NCBI GenBank assembly: GCA_934561115.1
Contig: CAKTFS010000001.1
Coordinates: 62,001 to 126,000 of the forward strand
Length of the DNA: 64,000 nucleotides
Direction: 5' to 3'
From: an uncultured Faecalibacterium sp.
GTDB taxonomy: Bacteria > Bacillota > Clostridia > Oscillospirales > Ruminococcaceae
A model generated the notes under the pieces. It made no database searches. It was not told where the DNA came from and saw nothing but the letters and a program-made list of their open reading frames with translations. The position numbers and the translations under genes are program-made. Position 1 is the first letter of the stretch. Each line of letters starts with the position of its first letter. Of the stretch, positions 53,116 to 61,865 are shown piece after piece.

Positions 53116-53131
53116 AGGTTTCTCCCTCTGT

Positions 53132-54172
53132 TTATGCCTTGCCGTTCATTTCGTCGCGGCGCAGCTGGCCGCAGGCGGCGCTGATCTCGCTGCCAAGGCG
53201 GCGGCGCACCGTGGCGTTTACGCCAAGGCTTTCAAGCTTTTGCTGGAACCTGCGCACATTGGCCGCATCCGTAGCAGAATACGGACTGCCGTCCACCGGG
53301 TTGATGGGGATCAGATTTACATGAGCGCCCATGCCCCGGATCAGGTCTGCCAGCTGCTTTGCGCAGACATCAGAATCATTGACACCGCGCACCATGGAAT
53401 ATTCAAAGCTGACCCGGCGGCCGGTGGTCTCCTGATACCGGCGCACGGTCTGGATCAACTGCTCCACCGGATAGGCATCGTTGACCGGCATCATACTGCT
53501 GCGGATCTGGTTTGTAGGTGCGTGCAGCGAGATGGAAAGGGTGAGCTGCAGCTTTTTCTCCGCCAGCTGGTCGATCTTAGGCACAAGGCCGCAGGTGGAA
53601 AGGCTGATGTTGCGCATGCCGATATTGACGCCCTCGGGCGAGGTGATATTCTCCAAAAAGCGCATCACTTCGTCAAAGTTGTCCAGCGGCTCACCGATAC
53701 CCATGAGCACGATATGGGAGATGCGCTCACCGATATCCTTTTGAGCAGTGTAGATCTCGGAGCAGATCTCGCCTGCTTCAAGGTTGCGCACACGCCCCGC
53801 CTGTGTGGAGGCGCAGAACCGGCAGCCCATGCGGCAGCCCACCTGCGTGGACACGCACACGGTATTGCCGTAGTGGTAACGCATGACAACGGTCTCGATG
53901 CAGTTGCCGTCAGCCATGCGCAGCAGATACTTTACGGTGCCATCCTTGGCCTCCTGACGGCGCTCGATCTGCGGTGCAGCGATATAAAAGGTTTCTTCCA
54001 GCTTTGCCAGCAGGGTCTTGGGCTGATCGGTCATGGCAGAAAACTCGGTGACCAGTTTCTGGTGCACCCAGTGGAAGATCTGCTTTGCCCGGAAACCCGG
54101 CTGTCCCAGCGCTTTCAGTTCAGCAGTCATTTCTGCCAGCGTCAGGGAAGAAATACAGCGTTTTTGTTCCAT
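53132..54172 (-). CDS. rlmN: 23S rRNA (adenine2503-C2)-methyltransferase
   Basis: 346 residues. Radical SAM: C-x3-C-x2-C in CRMGCRFCASTQAG. Also the SAM-binding GIGEPLDN and the mechanistic Cys near the end in SAACGQLRRD. Modifies A2503 in 23S rRNA and A37 in some tRNAs. AGGAGAAC precedes the ATG. Confidence 0.96.
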   Translation of the reverse strand: MEQKRCISSLTLAEMTAELKALGQPGFRAKQIFHWVHQKLVTEFSAMTDQPKTLLAKLEETFYIAAPQIERRQEAKDGTVKYLLRMADGNCIETVVMRYHYGNTVCVSTQVGCRMGCRFCASTQAGRVRNLEAGEICSEIYTAQKDIGERISHIVLMGIGEPLDNFDEVMRFLENITSPEGVNIGMRNISLSTCGLVPKIDQLAEKKLQLTLSISLHAPTNQIRSSMMPVNDAYPVEQLIQTVRRYQETTGRRVSFEYSMVRGVNDSDVCAKQLADLIRGMGAHVNLIPINPVDGSPYSATDAANVRRFQQKLESLGVNATVRRRLGSEISAACGQLRRDEMNGKA

Positions 54173-54213
54173 TCTGTTCTCCTATAAGAGGATACGACCC
54201 ACAAAGGTCGTGC

Positions 54214-55545
54214 TTATTGCGTTGCGGCGGCTTTTTGCAGCACACACAGGAAAAAGCCGTCCATGCCGGTGCGGGTGGGCACCGAAAGGCAGCCGTGCTC
54301 CCCTGTCGTCATCCCGGCAGGCAGCGGCACCTCCGGTGCGCAGACCGCAAATTCCGGGTGACGTTGTAAAAAGGCTGCGATCTGCTGCTGATTTTCTGCC
54401 GGGTCGATGGTACAAGTGGAATAGACCAGCCGCCCGCCCGCCTTGAGCAGCGCCGCAGCGGTATCCAGAATTGCCGCCTGTGTGGCAAGCAGCTCTGCCT
54501 GCCGGGCAGCTTCCAGCTTTTTATAGCGCAGATCCGGCTTTTTTGCCAAAATGCCCAAACCGCTGCAAGGCACATCCGTCAGGATGCGGTCTGCCATGGG
54601 CAGAGCAGGGTTCGGCTTGGTGGCATCGTTGCACAGAGTGTGCACCCCGGCAAAGCCCATACGGTCCACAGCAGTGCGGATCAGCCCCACACGGTTCTCT
54701 GCTGCATCACAGCTGTACAGTTCTCCCGTGCCCTGCATCTGCTCGGCCAGCAGAATGGTCTTGCCGCCGGGGGCAGCGCACAGGTCCAGTACGGTTTCGC
54801 CGGGGGCTGCGCCCACGCAAAGGGCAGCCAGCTGGCTGGCCTGTCCCTCTACATGGTAGTAACCCTGCCGGAAGAGCTCGTTGTCTGCCGGGCTGCCCGC
54901 AAACCGTGCCAGCACACTGCCGGGCACGATGCCCTGCCGCACCTCTGCTGCGCCCTGCTCTGTAAGCATGGCACACAGCTGTGCTGCGCTGGCCTTGAGG
55001 GGGTTTGCACGCAGACTGGTCAGGCCTCCATCGGCCTGATAGGTCAGGATGCCCAGTGCTTCATCCGGGTAATTTTTGTGGAGGAATTCTGCCACATCCC
55101 GCCCGGCAGAGCCTAAAACCATCAGGCGCTGGATCTTGTCTGTAAAGACGGCAGTGTCTAAATCGTAGCCGCAGGCCTTGCGCAGCACAGCGTTGACAAG
55201 GCCGGATGCGCTGGATTTTTTAAAGGTGCGGGTCAGCTTGACCGCCTCGTTGACCGCTGCGGAGACAGGCACCTGCATATAGCGTGCCTGTGTCAGTGCG
55301 GCGCGTAAAATTTCCCGCACGGGGGCATCCAGCTTTGCCAGACCCTTGGGCAGAAACTGCTCCAGAATATAGTCCAGCGTGCCGCGGTGTTCCAGCACGG
55401 TGTAGAAGATGGCGCTTGCAAAAGCCTTATCCCGGCCCTCCAGCTTCTGGCGCTTGAGCTCTGCGTCCAGCACCAGATTGGAAAAGCCGTCCTGCTCCTG
55501 CCGTACCAGCGCGGCGACTGCCGCCGCACGCGGATTTGCGGCCAT
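54214..55545 (-). CDS. rsmB: 16S rRNA (cytosine-967-C5)-methyltransferase
   Basis: 443 residues: an N-terminal NusB-like domain (about 1-140) and a Rossmann methyltransferase with DLCAAPGGKT and catalytic VPCSGLG and YSTCTIDPAEN Cys residues. The start shares one base with the fmt stop (TGATG). Confidence 0.94.
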   Translation of the reverse strand: MAANPRAAAVAALVRQEQDGFSNLVLDAELKRQKLEGRDKAFASAIFYTVLEHRGTLDYILEQFLPKGLAKLDAPVREILRAALTQARYMQVPVSAAVNEAVKLTRTFKKSSASGLVNAVLRKACGYDLDTAVFTDKIQRLMVLGSAGRDVAEFLHKNYPDEALGILTYQADGGLTSLRANPLKASAAQLCAMLTEQGAAEVRQGIVPGSVLARFAGSPADNELFRQGYYHVEGQASQLAALCVGAAPGETVLDLCAAPGGKTILLAEQMQGTGELYSCDAAENRVGLIRTAVDRMGFAGVHTLCNDATKPNPALPMADRILTDVPCSGLGILAKKPDLRYKKLEAARQAELLATQAAILDTAAALLKAGGRLVYSTCTIDPAENQQQIAAFLQRHPEFAVCAPEVPLPAGMTTGEHGCLSVPTRTGMDGFFLCVLQKAAATQ

Positions 55546-56465
55546 CAGAGGCTATCCCCCGTTTTCAGGCGCAGACCCGCTGCAAAAGCGGTGCCGTCCA
55601 TGGGCTTTTTGCCTTCCGGCACAACTTCCAGCAGCTGGATGGCGCCCTCGCCGCAGGCTACGGTCAGGGGCTTTGTGGCCAACACCGTGCCCGGGGCTTC
55701 GCCGTTGGCGGCAGCCACACGGCAGGACATCACCTTGAGCTTTTTGCCGCCGGAGGTGACGAACCATGCACCCGGCCAAGGGTTCATGCCGCGCACCCAG
55801 TTATGGATATGGGCAGCAGAGTCGGTCAGGTGGAACTCCGCCATCTCCTTGTTCAGCATGGGGGCAAGGGTAGCGTTCTCGTGCTCCTGCGGCACAGCGG
55901 TCAGAGTGCCGGCAGCGATCTGGGGAATCGTCTCGCACAGGGCTTCAGCACCCACGGCGGTAACGCGGTCGAACAATTCGCCGCTGGTCTCCTCGGGGTC
56001 GATGGCGATCTTTTTGCAGTACAGCACATCGCCGGTATCCAGCCCCTCGTCCATCTGCATGATGGAAACGCCGGTCTCGGCATCACCGTTCAGTACCGAC
56101 CACTGCACCGGGGCGCTGCCGCGATATTTCGGCAGCAGCGAAACGTGCAGATTGATGCAGCCGTAGCGGGGCATTTCCAGCACGGACTTCGGCAGGATGC
56201 AGCCATAGGCCACCACTACGATCAGTTCCGGGGCGAGGGCGCGGATATTTTCGTCCTCGCTGCCGTCCCGCAGGGTGCGGGGCTGGAACACAGGCGTGCC
56301 GTGCGCCAGAGCAACCTCCTTGACCGGCGGCGCAGTGAGCACCTGCTTGCGGCCGACCGGCTTATCCCGCCGGGTGTACACAGCACAGATATCATGCCCG
56401 GCGGCGTACAGGGCTTTCAGGCACTCGGCAGCAATATCCGGCGTGCCCATGAACAAAATGCGCAT
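55545..56465 (-). CDS. fmt: Methionyl-tRNA formyltransferase
   Basis: 306 residues. MRILFMGTPDIAAECL start, VYTRRDKPVGRK, and the catalytic HVSLLPKYRGSAPVQW with its His; then a C-terminal OB domain. Formylates initiator tRNA. The start shares one base with the def stop (TGATG). Confidence 0.96.
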   Translation of the reverse strand: MRILFMGTPDIAAECLKALYAAGHDICAVYTRRDKPVGRKQVLTAPPVKEVALAHGTPVFQPRTLRDGSEDENIRALAPELIVVVAYGCILPKSVLEMPRYGCINLHVSLLPKYRGSAPVQWSVLNGDAETGVSIMQMDEGLDTGDVLYCKKIAIDPEETSGELFDRVTAVGAEALCETIPQIAAGTLTAVPQEHENATLAPMLNKEMAEFHLTDSAAHIHNWVRGMNPWPGAWFVTSGGKKLKVMSCRVAAANGEAPGTVLATKPLTVACGEGAIQLLEVVPEGKKPMDGTAFAAGLRLKTGDSL

Positions 56466-57001
56466 CAGTTCTTTCCTTTCGCTTCGCGGGCAGCCTTTTT
56501 GCCTTCCTCGGTATCCTCGTAGAAGTACTCGCTGGACTCCATGATGGTAATGCCGTCCAGATGGTCGTTTTCGTGCTGGATGCAGCGGCCCAGCAGACCG
56601 TCAGCTTCCAGCTCGAACCATTCGCCGTTGCGGTCCTGCGCACGCACCTTGACGGCAACCGGGCGGGTCACAGCGCCGTTATGTCCCGGGAAGGACAGGC
56701 AGCCCTCGTAGGCGGTTTCCTCTTCCTCGGAAACGGCAAGGATCTCGGGGTTGACGAAATCGATAAACTTGTACTCGTAATCCTCGGGGATCTCCTCCGG
56801 GGCGTCGGTGGTGTCCCACACCACGAACAGGCGGCGCATCATGCCCACCTGCGGGCCTGCCAGACCCACGCCGTCGGCGGCGATCATGGTCTCGCGCATA
56901 TCATCCAGCAGGGTGGCCAGACGATCATCAAAATTGGTCACAGGGCGGCAGACCTTGTTCAGGATGGGGTCGCCTTCTTTTACAATATTACGGATAGCCA
57001 T
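56465..57001 (-). CDS. def: Peptide deformylase
   Basis: 178 residues. Metal and catalytic motifs: GVGLAGPQ (usual form G-x-G-L-A-A-P-Q, so one Ala is Gly here), EGCLSFPG, and QHENDHLDG. Removes the formyl group added through Fmt. The start at 57001 agrees with the family N-terminus. A short acidic/basic C-terminal extension (EDTEEGKKAAREAKGKN) is present. Confidence 0.95.
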   Translation of the reverse strand: MAIRNIVKEGDPILNKVCRPVTNFDDRLATLLDDMRETMIAADGVGLAGPQVGMMRRLFVVWDTTDAPEEIPEDYEYKFIDFVNPEILAVSEEEETAYEGCLSFPGHNGAVTRPVAVKVRAQDRNGEWFELEADGLLGRCIQHENDHLDGITIMESSEYFYEDTEEGKKAAREAKGKN

Positions 57002-57020
57002 AATGGTACCTCCAGTTTTA

Positions 57021-59282
57021 TCAGATGTCACCGTCCGAGTGCAGGTCTACCACGACCGATGCCTTGGACGGAAGTTTTTCTTTTTCATACAGTGCCAGTG
57101 CAGCACGCACAAGGTCGCGGAAGCGGCGGTCGTTGCGGCACTTGACGGTAAGCTTATAGCGGTAGGTATCGTTGATCTTTTCAATGCTGCCGGGCGTAGG
57201 ACCCAGAATGCGCAGGGGCAGATCCGGCTGCTTGGCCGCCTGCTGCCCTAAAAGCGCCGAGAACCGGGCAGCGGCGCGCGCCACCTCGTTCTCCTTTGCA
57301 CCGGCAAATCCGATGACGCACAGACCGCAGAAGGGCGGGTACAGGCCCAGCTTGCGGTAAGCGATCTCCTGCTCGTAAAAAGCATCGTAATCCTGCGCGG
57401 CGGCAAGGGTGAGCACTGGGTTGTCCGGGTCGGTGGTCTGGATGATAGCAAAGCCGGGCTCTTTTGCACGGCCGCTGCGTCCCACCACCTGCGTGATCAG
57501 GCTGAACACGTTCTCGTAGGCTCGGAAACCCTGCGCAAACAGCAGCGAATCAATGCCCAGAACGCCCACAAGGGTCACATCCTCGAAATCCAGACCCTTC
57601 GCCACCATCTGGGTGCCCACCATGATATCGTATTCATGCGCTGCAAATTTTGCAAGCAGCTTTTCGTGGGCGTCCTTGGCGGCGGTAGAGTCCTGATCCA
57701 TGCGCAGCACCCGCGCCTCCGGGAAGAGCTTTGCCAGCTCCTCCTCAGCCTTCTGGGTACCAAAGCCCCGGTACTGCAGCTTACCGCCGCAGACCGGGCA
57801 AAGGGTGGGCGGCGGCTCCTGCTGGGAGCCGCAGTAGTGGCACAGCACCTTATGTGCTGATTTGTGGTACACCATGGGCACGCTGCACTTGGGACACTTG
57901 AGCACCTCGCGGCAATCCTCGCACTGGGCAATGGTCTGGTAGCCCCGGCGGTTGAGCAGAAGGATGGTCTGCTTTTCCGCGTCCAGATTGCGGCGGATGG
58001 CATCTTCCAGCGCAAGGCTGATCTCGCGGGGATTACCCGCAGCCAGTTCTGCCCGCATATCCACGATCTGCACACTGGGCAGCGGGTTGCCGCCGTAGCG
58101 CTTGGTCAGGCGCACCAGCTGGGTGCGGCCATTCTGCGCAGCGTAAAAGCTCTCGGTGCTGGGGGTGGCGCTGGCCAGAAGCAGCAGTGCACCGTTTTCG
58201 GCGGCGCGCTGCCGGGCGACCTCGTGGGCAGAGTAGCGCGGTGCGGATTCCGACCGGTAGGTATGCTCCTGCTCCTCGTCAATGATGATAAGGCCGATAT
58301 TTTCCAGCGGCGAAAACACTGCGCTGCGGGTACCCACCACGATATCTGCACCGCCATCCTGGATCATCTGCCATTGCAGCAGACGCTCGGTGTGGTTGAG
58401 CGCGGAGTGCTGCACCGCCACGCGGCGGCCGAACTGCCCTTTTAACCGCAGGATCATCTGCGGGGTCAGGCTGATCTCCGGCACCAGCACCAGTGCCTTG
58501 CGGCCAAGCTCCAGACAGCGAGAAATCAGCTTTAAAAATACCAGTGTCTTACCGCTGCCGGTCACACCATACAGCAGCGCCGAATGAGGTGCTGCATCTT
58601 CTAACCTTGGCAGCAGCGCATCGTAGGCGGCCTGTTGCTGTTCGGTAAGGGCAATAGGGTCGTTGCGCAGCGGAATGGAGGCGTACAGGTCGATGGACTT
58701 ATTCACCTTGCTGCATTCCAGCACGCCTTTGGTGCACAGGTTATCCAGCACCGCGCGGCTGATGCCTTTATCCTCCAGCTCGTTCAGGGTGCGAGGGCCG
58801 CCGCTCAGCAATGCCACCGCCGCCAGCTGTTTTGCCGTAGGCTTTGGCTTTTGCGGCAGTGTGCCCACCAGCTTATAGGCGTTTTCGGTGTGGCGGGTAA
58901 GCTGCTTTTGCAGCACCGGGGTCACACCGTCCGCCGCCACGGCAGGCTTGTACTGCGCACCATACGGAATGACCGCCTTGACGGCCTCGTAGTAGGTGCA
59001 GAAGGTGCGCTCCTTTAAAAAATGCACCAGCCGCAGCAGCTCCGGGGTCAGACAGGCCGAGGCCGGAGCTACGTCGAACAGATATTTGAGCTTGGAGTGC
59101 TCCGGCTCGGCATCGCAGGCCAGCACCACGCCCATGCGGGCACGGCTGCCCTTGCCGAAGGGTACCAGCACCATGCTGCCCAGACGCACCGCATTCTGGT
59201 GTTCCGGCAGAACGGCGTAGGTATACAGCTTATCAAAATGGAAGGTTGCATTGCTGACGGCAACACCTACCGTTTTGGGCAT
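57021..59282 (-). CDS. priA: Primosomal protein N' (PriA helicase)
   Basis: 753 residues: a DNA-binding N-terminal domain, then a helicase with YGVTGSGKT, DEEQEHTYR (DEEH-like) and two zinc sites (CEDCREVLKCPKCSVPM, CHYCGSQQEPPPTLCPVCG), then GTQMVAKGLDFEDVTLVG. Restarts stalled forks. Follows gmk with 29 bp; rpoZ and coaBC, which lie here in B. subtilis, are absent. Confidence 0.96.
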   Translation of the reverse strand: MPKTVGVAVSNATFHFDKLYTYAVLPEHQNAVRLGSMVLVPFGKGSRARMGVVLACDAEPEHSKLKYLFDVAPASACLTPELLRLVHFLKERTFCTYYEAVKAVIPYGAQYKPAVAADGVTPVLQKQLTRHTENAYKLVGTLPQKPKPTAKQLAAVALLSGGPRTLNELEDKGISRAVLDNLCTKGVLECSKVNKSIDLYASIPLRNDPIALTEQQQAAYDALLPRLEDAAPHSALLYGVTGSGKTLVFLKLISRCLELGRKALVLVPEISLTPQMILRLKGQFGRRVAVQHSALNHTERLLQWQMIQDGGADIVVGTRSAVFSPLENIGLIIIDEEQEHTYRSESAPRYSAHEVARQRAAENGALLLLASATPSTESFYAAQNGRTQLVRLTKRYGGNPLPSVQIVDMRAELAAGNPREISLALEDAIRRNLDAEKQTILLLNRRGYQTIAQCEDCREVLKCPKCSVPMVYHKSAHKVLCHYCGSQQEPPPTLCPVCGGKLQYRGFGTQKAEEELAKLFPEARVLRMDQDSTAAKDAHEKLLAKFAAHEYDIMVGTQMVAKGLDFEDVTLVGVLGIDSLLFAQGFRAYENVFSLITQVVGRSGRAKEPGFAIIQTTDPDNPVLTLAAAQDYDAFYEQEIAYRKLGLYPPFCGLCVIGFAGAKENEVARAAARFSALLGQQAAKQPDLPLRILGPTPGSIEKINDTYRYKLTVKCRNDRRFRDLVRAALALYEKEKLPSKASVVVDLHSDGDI

Positions 59283-59311
59283 TCGTCCAACTCCTTCAAC
59301 GCTTGATTTTT

Positions 59312-59884
59312 TCAGCCCTGCAGCCCGGCGCGCTGGCAGATGACCTGATACAGCTCTGCGGCGCAGGGTTCGATCTGGTTATTGACCAGCTTTACGGTAA
59401 ACTTATCCTGCTCGGCCAGTTCCTGCCGGGCGGTGGCGAGACGCTCCTGAATGCTTTCCTCGGTCTCGGTACCGCGGCCGCGCAGACGGTGCTCCAGCTC
59501 CTCCACAGAGGGCGGCAGCAGAAACACGGTGGTAGCGCCCGGGAACATCCGGCGGATATTGGCAGCGCCGTGCACATCGATGACCAGCACGACCACCTTG
59601 CCAGCTTCCAGACGCTTTTCCACCTCAGACTTCAGGGTGCCGTAGTAGTTGCCATTATAGAAGTTGTGCTCCACCACCTGATCGCTCTCCAGCAGCTGCT
59701 GGAACTGCTCACGGGTGCGGTAGTAGTAATCCACACCCTCCTGCTCGCCGGGGCGCGGGGTACGGGTGGTGGCAGAGACGGTCTTTTCGATCTCGGGGTG
59801 TGCCTCGCGCAGTGCCTTGACCACGCTGTCCTTGCCGGTACCGGCTGCGCCGGAAACTACAAACAGAAATTTATCATTCGCCAT
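59312..59884 (-). CDS. gmk: Guanylate kinase
   Basis: 190 residues. P-loop [12 protein letters not shown]-binding [17 protein letters not shown], and the lid [10 protein letters not shown] region. The usual Gly in the P-loop (S/A-G-x-G-K-S/T) is kept. Overlaps the remA end by 11 bp. Confidence 0.95.
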   Translation of the reverse strand: MANDKFLFVVSGAAGTGKDSVVKALREAHPEIEKTVSATTRTPRPGEQEGVDYYYRTREQFQQLLESDQVVEHNFYNGNYYGTLKSEVEKRLEAGKVVVLVIDVHGAANIRRMFPGATTVFLLPPSVEELEHRLRGRGTETEESIQERLATARQELAEQDKFTVKLVNNQIEPCAAELYQVICQRAGLQG

Positions 59885-60152
59885 GAGATGCTTCTTCCTC
59901 CATTGATGCTTTGCCCTCCTGCCCGGCGGCACGGCTTGCCACTGTTTCGGGCTGAAGAGCTGACAGCACGACATGATCGGAGTCCATGATGAGCACCGCC
60001 CGGGTGCTGCGGCCGTAAGAGGCATCGATCAGCATCCCGCGCTCCCGCGCTTCCTTCACCAGACGCTTGACCGGTGCAGAGTCCGGGCTGACGACTGCCA
60101 CCACGCGCCCCGCACTGACCATATTGCCAAAGCCGATGTTGATGAGTTTCAT
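59874..60152 (-). CDS. remA: Extracellular matrix regulator RemA (DUF370)
   Basis: 92 residues: [38 protein letters not shown] fits RemA/YlzA exactly. In B. subtilis it activates matrix genes by DNA binding. In non-biofilm Clostridia its targets are unknown. The start at 60152 follows GGAGGAGC; the tail (from about residue 70) is Ala/Glu-rich. Confidence 0.94.
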   Translation of the reverse strand: MKLINIGFGNMVSAGRVVAVVSPDSAPVKRLVKEARERGMLIDASYGRSTRAVLIMDSDHVVLSALQPETVASRAAGQEGKASMEEEASHGE

Positions 60153-60170
60153 AGGCTCCTCCACAACATA

Positions 60171-61049
60171 TTATTCCAGATTCTGGATCTGTTCGCGGAT
60201 CTTTTCGATCTCTGCCTTCATATCCACCACGATGCGGGTGATATCCAGATCCTGACACTTTGAACCGATGGTATTGGTCTCGCGGTTCAGCTCCTGCGTC
60301 AGGAAATCCAGCTTACGGCCTACGGGCTCGTCCAGCTGTAAGATATCGCGGTACTGGGCAATGTGGCTGCGCAGACGGACAGTTTCTTCATCCACGGCGG
60401 TCTTATCGCCAAAGATGGCGGCCTCGGTCAGCACACGGGCGTCATCAATGTCGCGATCCTGCAGGATGACCTTGAGTTTCTCGTACAGGCGGTTGGTGTA
60501 GTTCTCTACCCGGCCTGCGCTCAAGGCTTCCACCTTGCCGACACACTCCTCCAGAAACACAAGACGGTTTTCCACGTCCGCCTTCATCTTGGCACCCTCG
60601 GCAGCGCGCATCTCCACAAAGCGATCCAGTGCCTGCGCGGTGACGGCAGATACATCCTGCCACAGCTGCTCCTCGTCCACATCGGCGTGGCGGGTGGTCA
60701 GCACATCCGGGAAGCGGGTCAGAACGGCAGTGGATACATCATTTTTGACCCCCAACTGCTCGGACAAGTCCCGCATGGCCTGCTGATAACTGCGGGCAAG
60801 CTCCATGTTGACGGCGACCACAGTATCTGCCGCATCCACGTTCTGCACGGTCATGCTAAGCTCTACCTTACCGCGGGAGATCCGCTGGTTGAGCTGTTTT
60901 TTCAGGCGGCTGTCCAGAGAACTGCAGGTGCGCGGGATGCGGGAGGAATACTCGAAATAGCGGGAGTTCACGCTGCGCAGCTCCACAGTGATCTCGCGGC
61001 CATTGAGCACGGCAGTCCCCCTGCCGAAACCGGTCATGCTTAAGATCAT
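60171..61049 (-). CDS. yicC: YicC/YloC family endoribonuclease
   Basis: 292 residues with the N-terminal MTGFGRG and SVNSRYFEYSSRIPR, and the C-terminal DUF1732 region ending in QELNRETNTIGSKCQDLDITRIVVDMKAEIEKIREQIQNLE. Acts on structured RNA in E. coli. AGGAG lies 5 bp before the ATG at 61049. First gene of the gmk-priA-def cluster. Confidence 0.93.
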   Translation of the reverse strand: MILSMTGFGRGTAVLNGREITVELRSVNSRYFEYSSRIPRTCSSLDSRLKKQLNQRISRGKVELSMTVQNVDAADTVVAVNMELARSYQQAMRDLSEQLGVKNDVSTAVLTRFPDVLTTRHADVDEEQLWQDVSAVTAQALDRFVEMRAAEGAKMKADVENRLVFLEECVGKVEALSAGRVENYTNRLYEKLKVILQDRDIDDARVLTEAAIFGDKTAVDEETVRLRSHIAQYRDILQLDEPVGRKLDFLTQELNRETNTIGSKCQDLDITRIVVDMKAEIEKIREQIQNLE

Positions 61050-61141
61050 ACTAGCTCCTATTCTTTTACGGTTCACTTCGTTTTTTCTGTATAGGTATCC
61101 GCTTTGGGCACACAAACCCATGTTACGATACATATAGCATC

Positions 61142-61170
61142 ATTTTACTATTCTTTTCTGAAAAATTCAA
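61142..61170 (-). promoter_or_regulatory. Promoter of the yicC-remA-gmk cluster
   Basis: Minus strand TTGAAT (61165-61170), 17 bp, TAAAAT (61142-61147). The leader to yicC is about 85 nt. The remaining gap to 61279 shows no gene. Confidence 0.5.
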
Positions 61171-61279
61171 GGTGCAGACTGCATTCGCGCAAAAAACGCA
61201 ATTGCCGTTTTCTGCCGCCGCACACCCGATAACAGCCAAAACAACATGGCTGCGGCAGATCCCTAATTATTATAGAAAA

Positions 61280-61328
61280 AGCGCCCTGAAATGATTCACA
61301 AACAGAATCATCTCAGGACGCTCCTATC
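61280..61328 (-). terminator. Terminator of the HTH gene
   Basis: 18-nt arms (61280-61297 and 61305-61322) pair almost fully with a 7-nt loop. On the minus strand TTTTTC follows. It directly abuts the stop of the HTH gene. Confidence 0.8.
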
Positions 61329-61668
61329 AGTTCGTCTTATAAACGCAGGTCACACTGGTTTGCAGGATATCTGCATTGAGCAGCGTGCGCTCCACCCAAT
61401 GGATGTTGTCGGCAATGGTATCCAGAGAGACCTCGTATTCCTTGGCAATGCTCTCCATCGTGCGGTATTCGTAGCGATAGATCAGGGTCAGGATGAGCTT
61501 GTCCATCATGGAGATCTTAGTAAAGCGGGTCTTACGCTTGTGCTCCTGACGGTAAGCCTCCTGCAGAGCCTTGAGCATCCGGTCAAATTCCAGCTTTGAT
61601 ATGCCAAAATACAGTTGATAATCCTGCTCCTGAAACTCAGCAATGCGCTGTTCCGGAATGCTTCGCAT
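61327..61668 (-). CDS. Lone transposase-type helix-turn-helix protein
   Basis: 113 residues: YFGISKLEFDRMLKAL, then KTRFTKISMMDKLILTLIYRYEYRTMESIAKEYEVSLDTIADNIHWVERTL. This resembles the HTH domain at the N-terminus of IS5-type DDE transposases (HTH_Tnp_4). The DDE catalytic part is completely absent; the frame ends and a terminator follows at once. GGAGG lies 8 bp before the ATG at 61668. It is either a domesticated DNA-binding protein or a trimmed transposon remnant. Its own promoter argues for the former. The family call is moderate. Confidence 0.6.
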   Translation of the reverse strand: MRSIPEQRIAEFQEQDYQLYFGISKLEFDRMLKALQEAYRQEHKRKTRFTKISMMDKLILTLIYRYEYRTMESIAKEYEVSLDTIADNIHWVERTLLNADILQTSVTCVYKTN

Positions 61669-61716
61669 AGCATTTTCCTCCACATCATCTGTTATATTGT
61701 ATAGGCTATGTTAGTT

Positions 61717-61745
61717 ATTATAAAATGTATTGAGCGGCAAGTCAA
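61717..61745 (-). promoter_or_regulatory. Strong promoter of the lone HTH gene
   Basis: Minus strand TTGACT (61740-61745), 17 bp, TATAAT (61717-61722). Leader of about 45 nt. Confidence 0.75.
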
Positions 61746-61810
61746 TGTGTATGCAGAAGTTTTTCCGGTATCGTCTGACAGAGTATGTCTTACACCTTTT
61801 CTGGATACGC

Positions 61811-61847
61811 AAAAGGGCTGCTGCACAGCGTTTTGTGCAGCAGCCCT
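61811..61847 (-). terminator. Terminator of the carboxyltransferase operon
   Basis: A 14-bp perfect stem: 61814-61827 pairs with 61834-61847, loop of 6; on the minus strand TTTTG follows. Placed 20 bp after the oadA-like stop. Confidence 0.85.
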
Positions 61848-61865
61848 GAAAGGGATGTTTATTTA

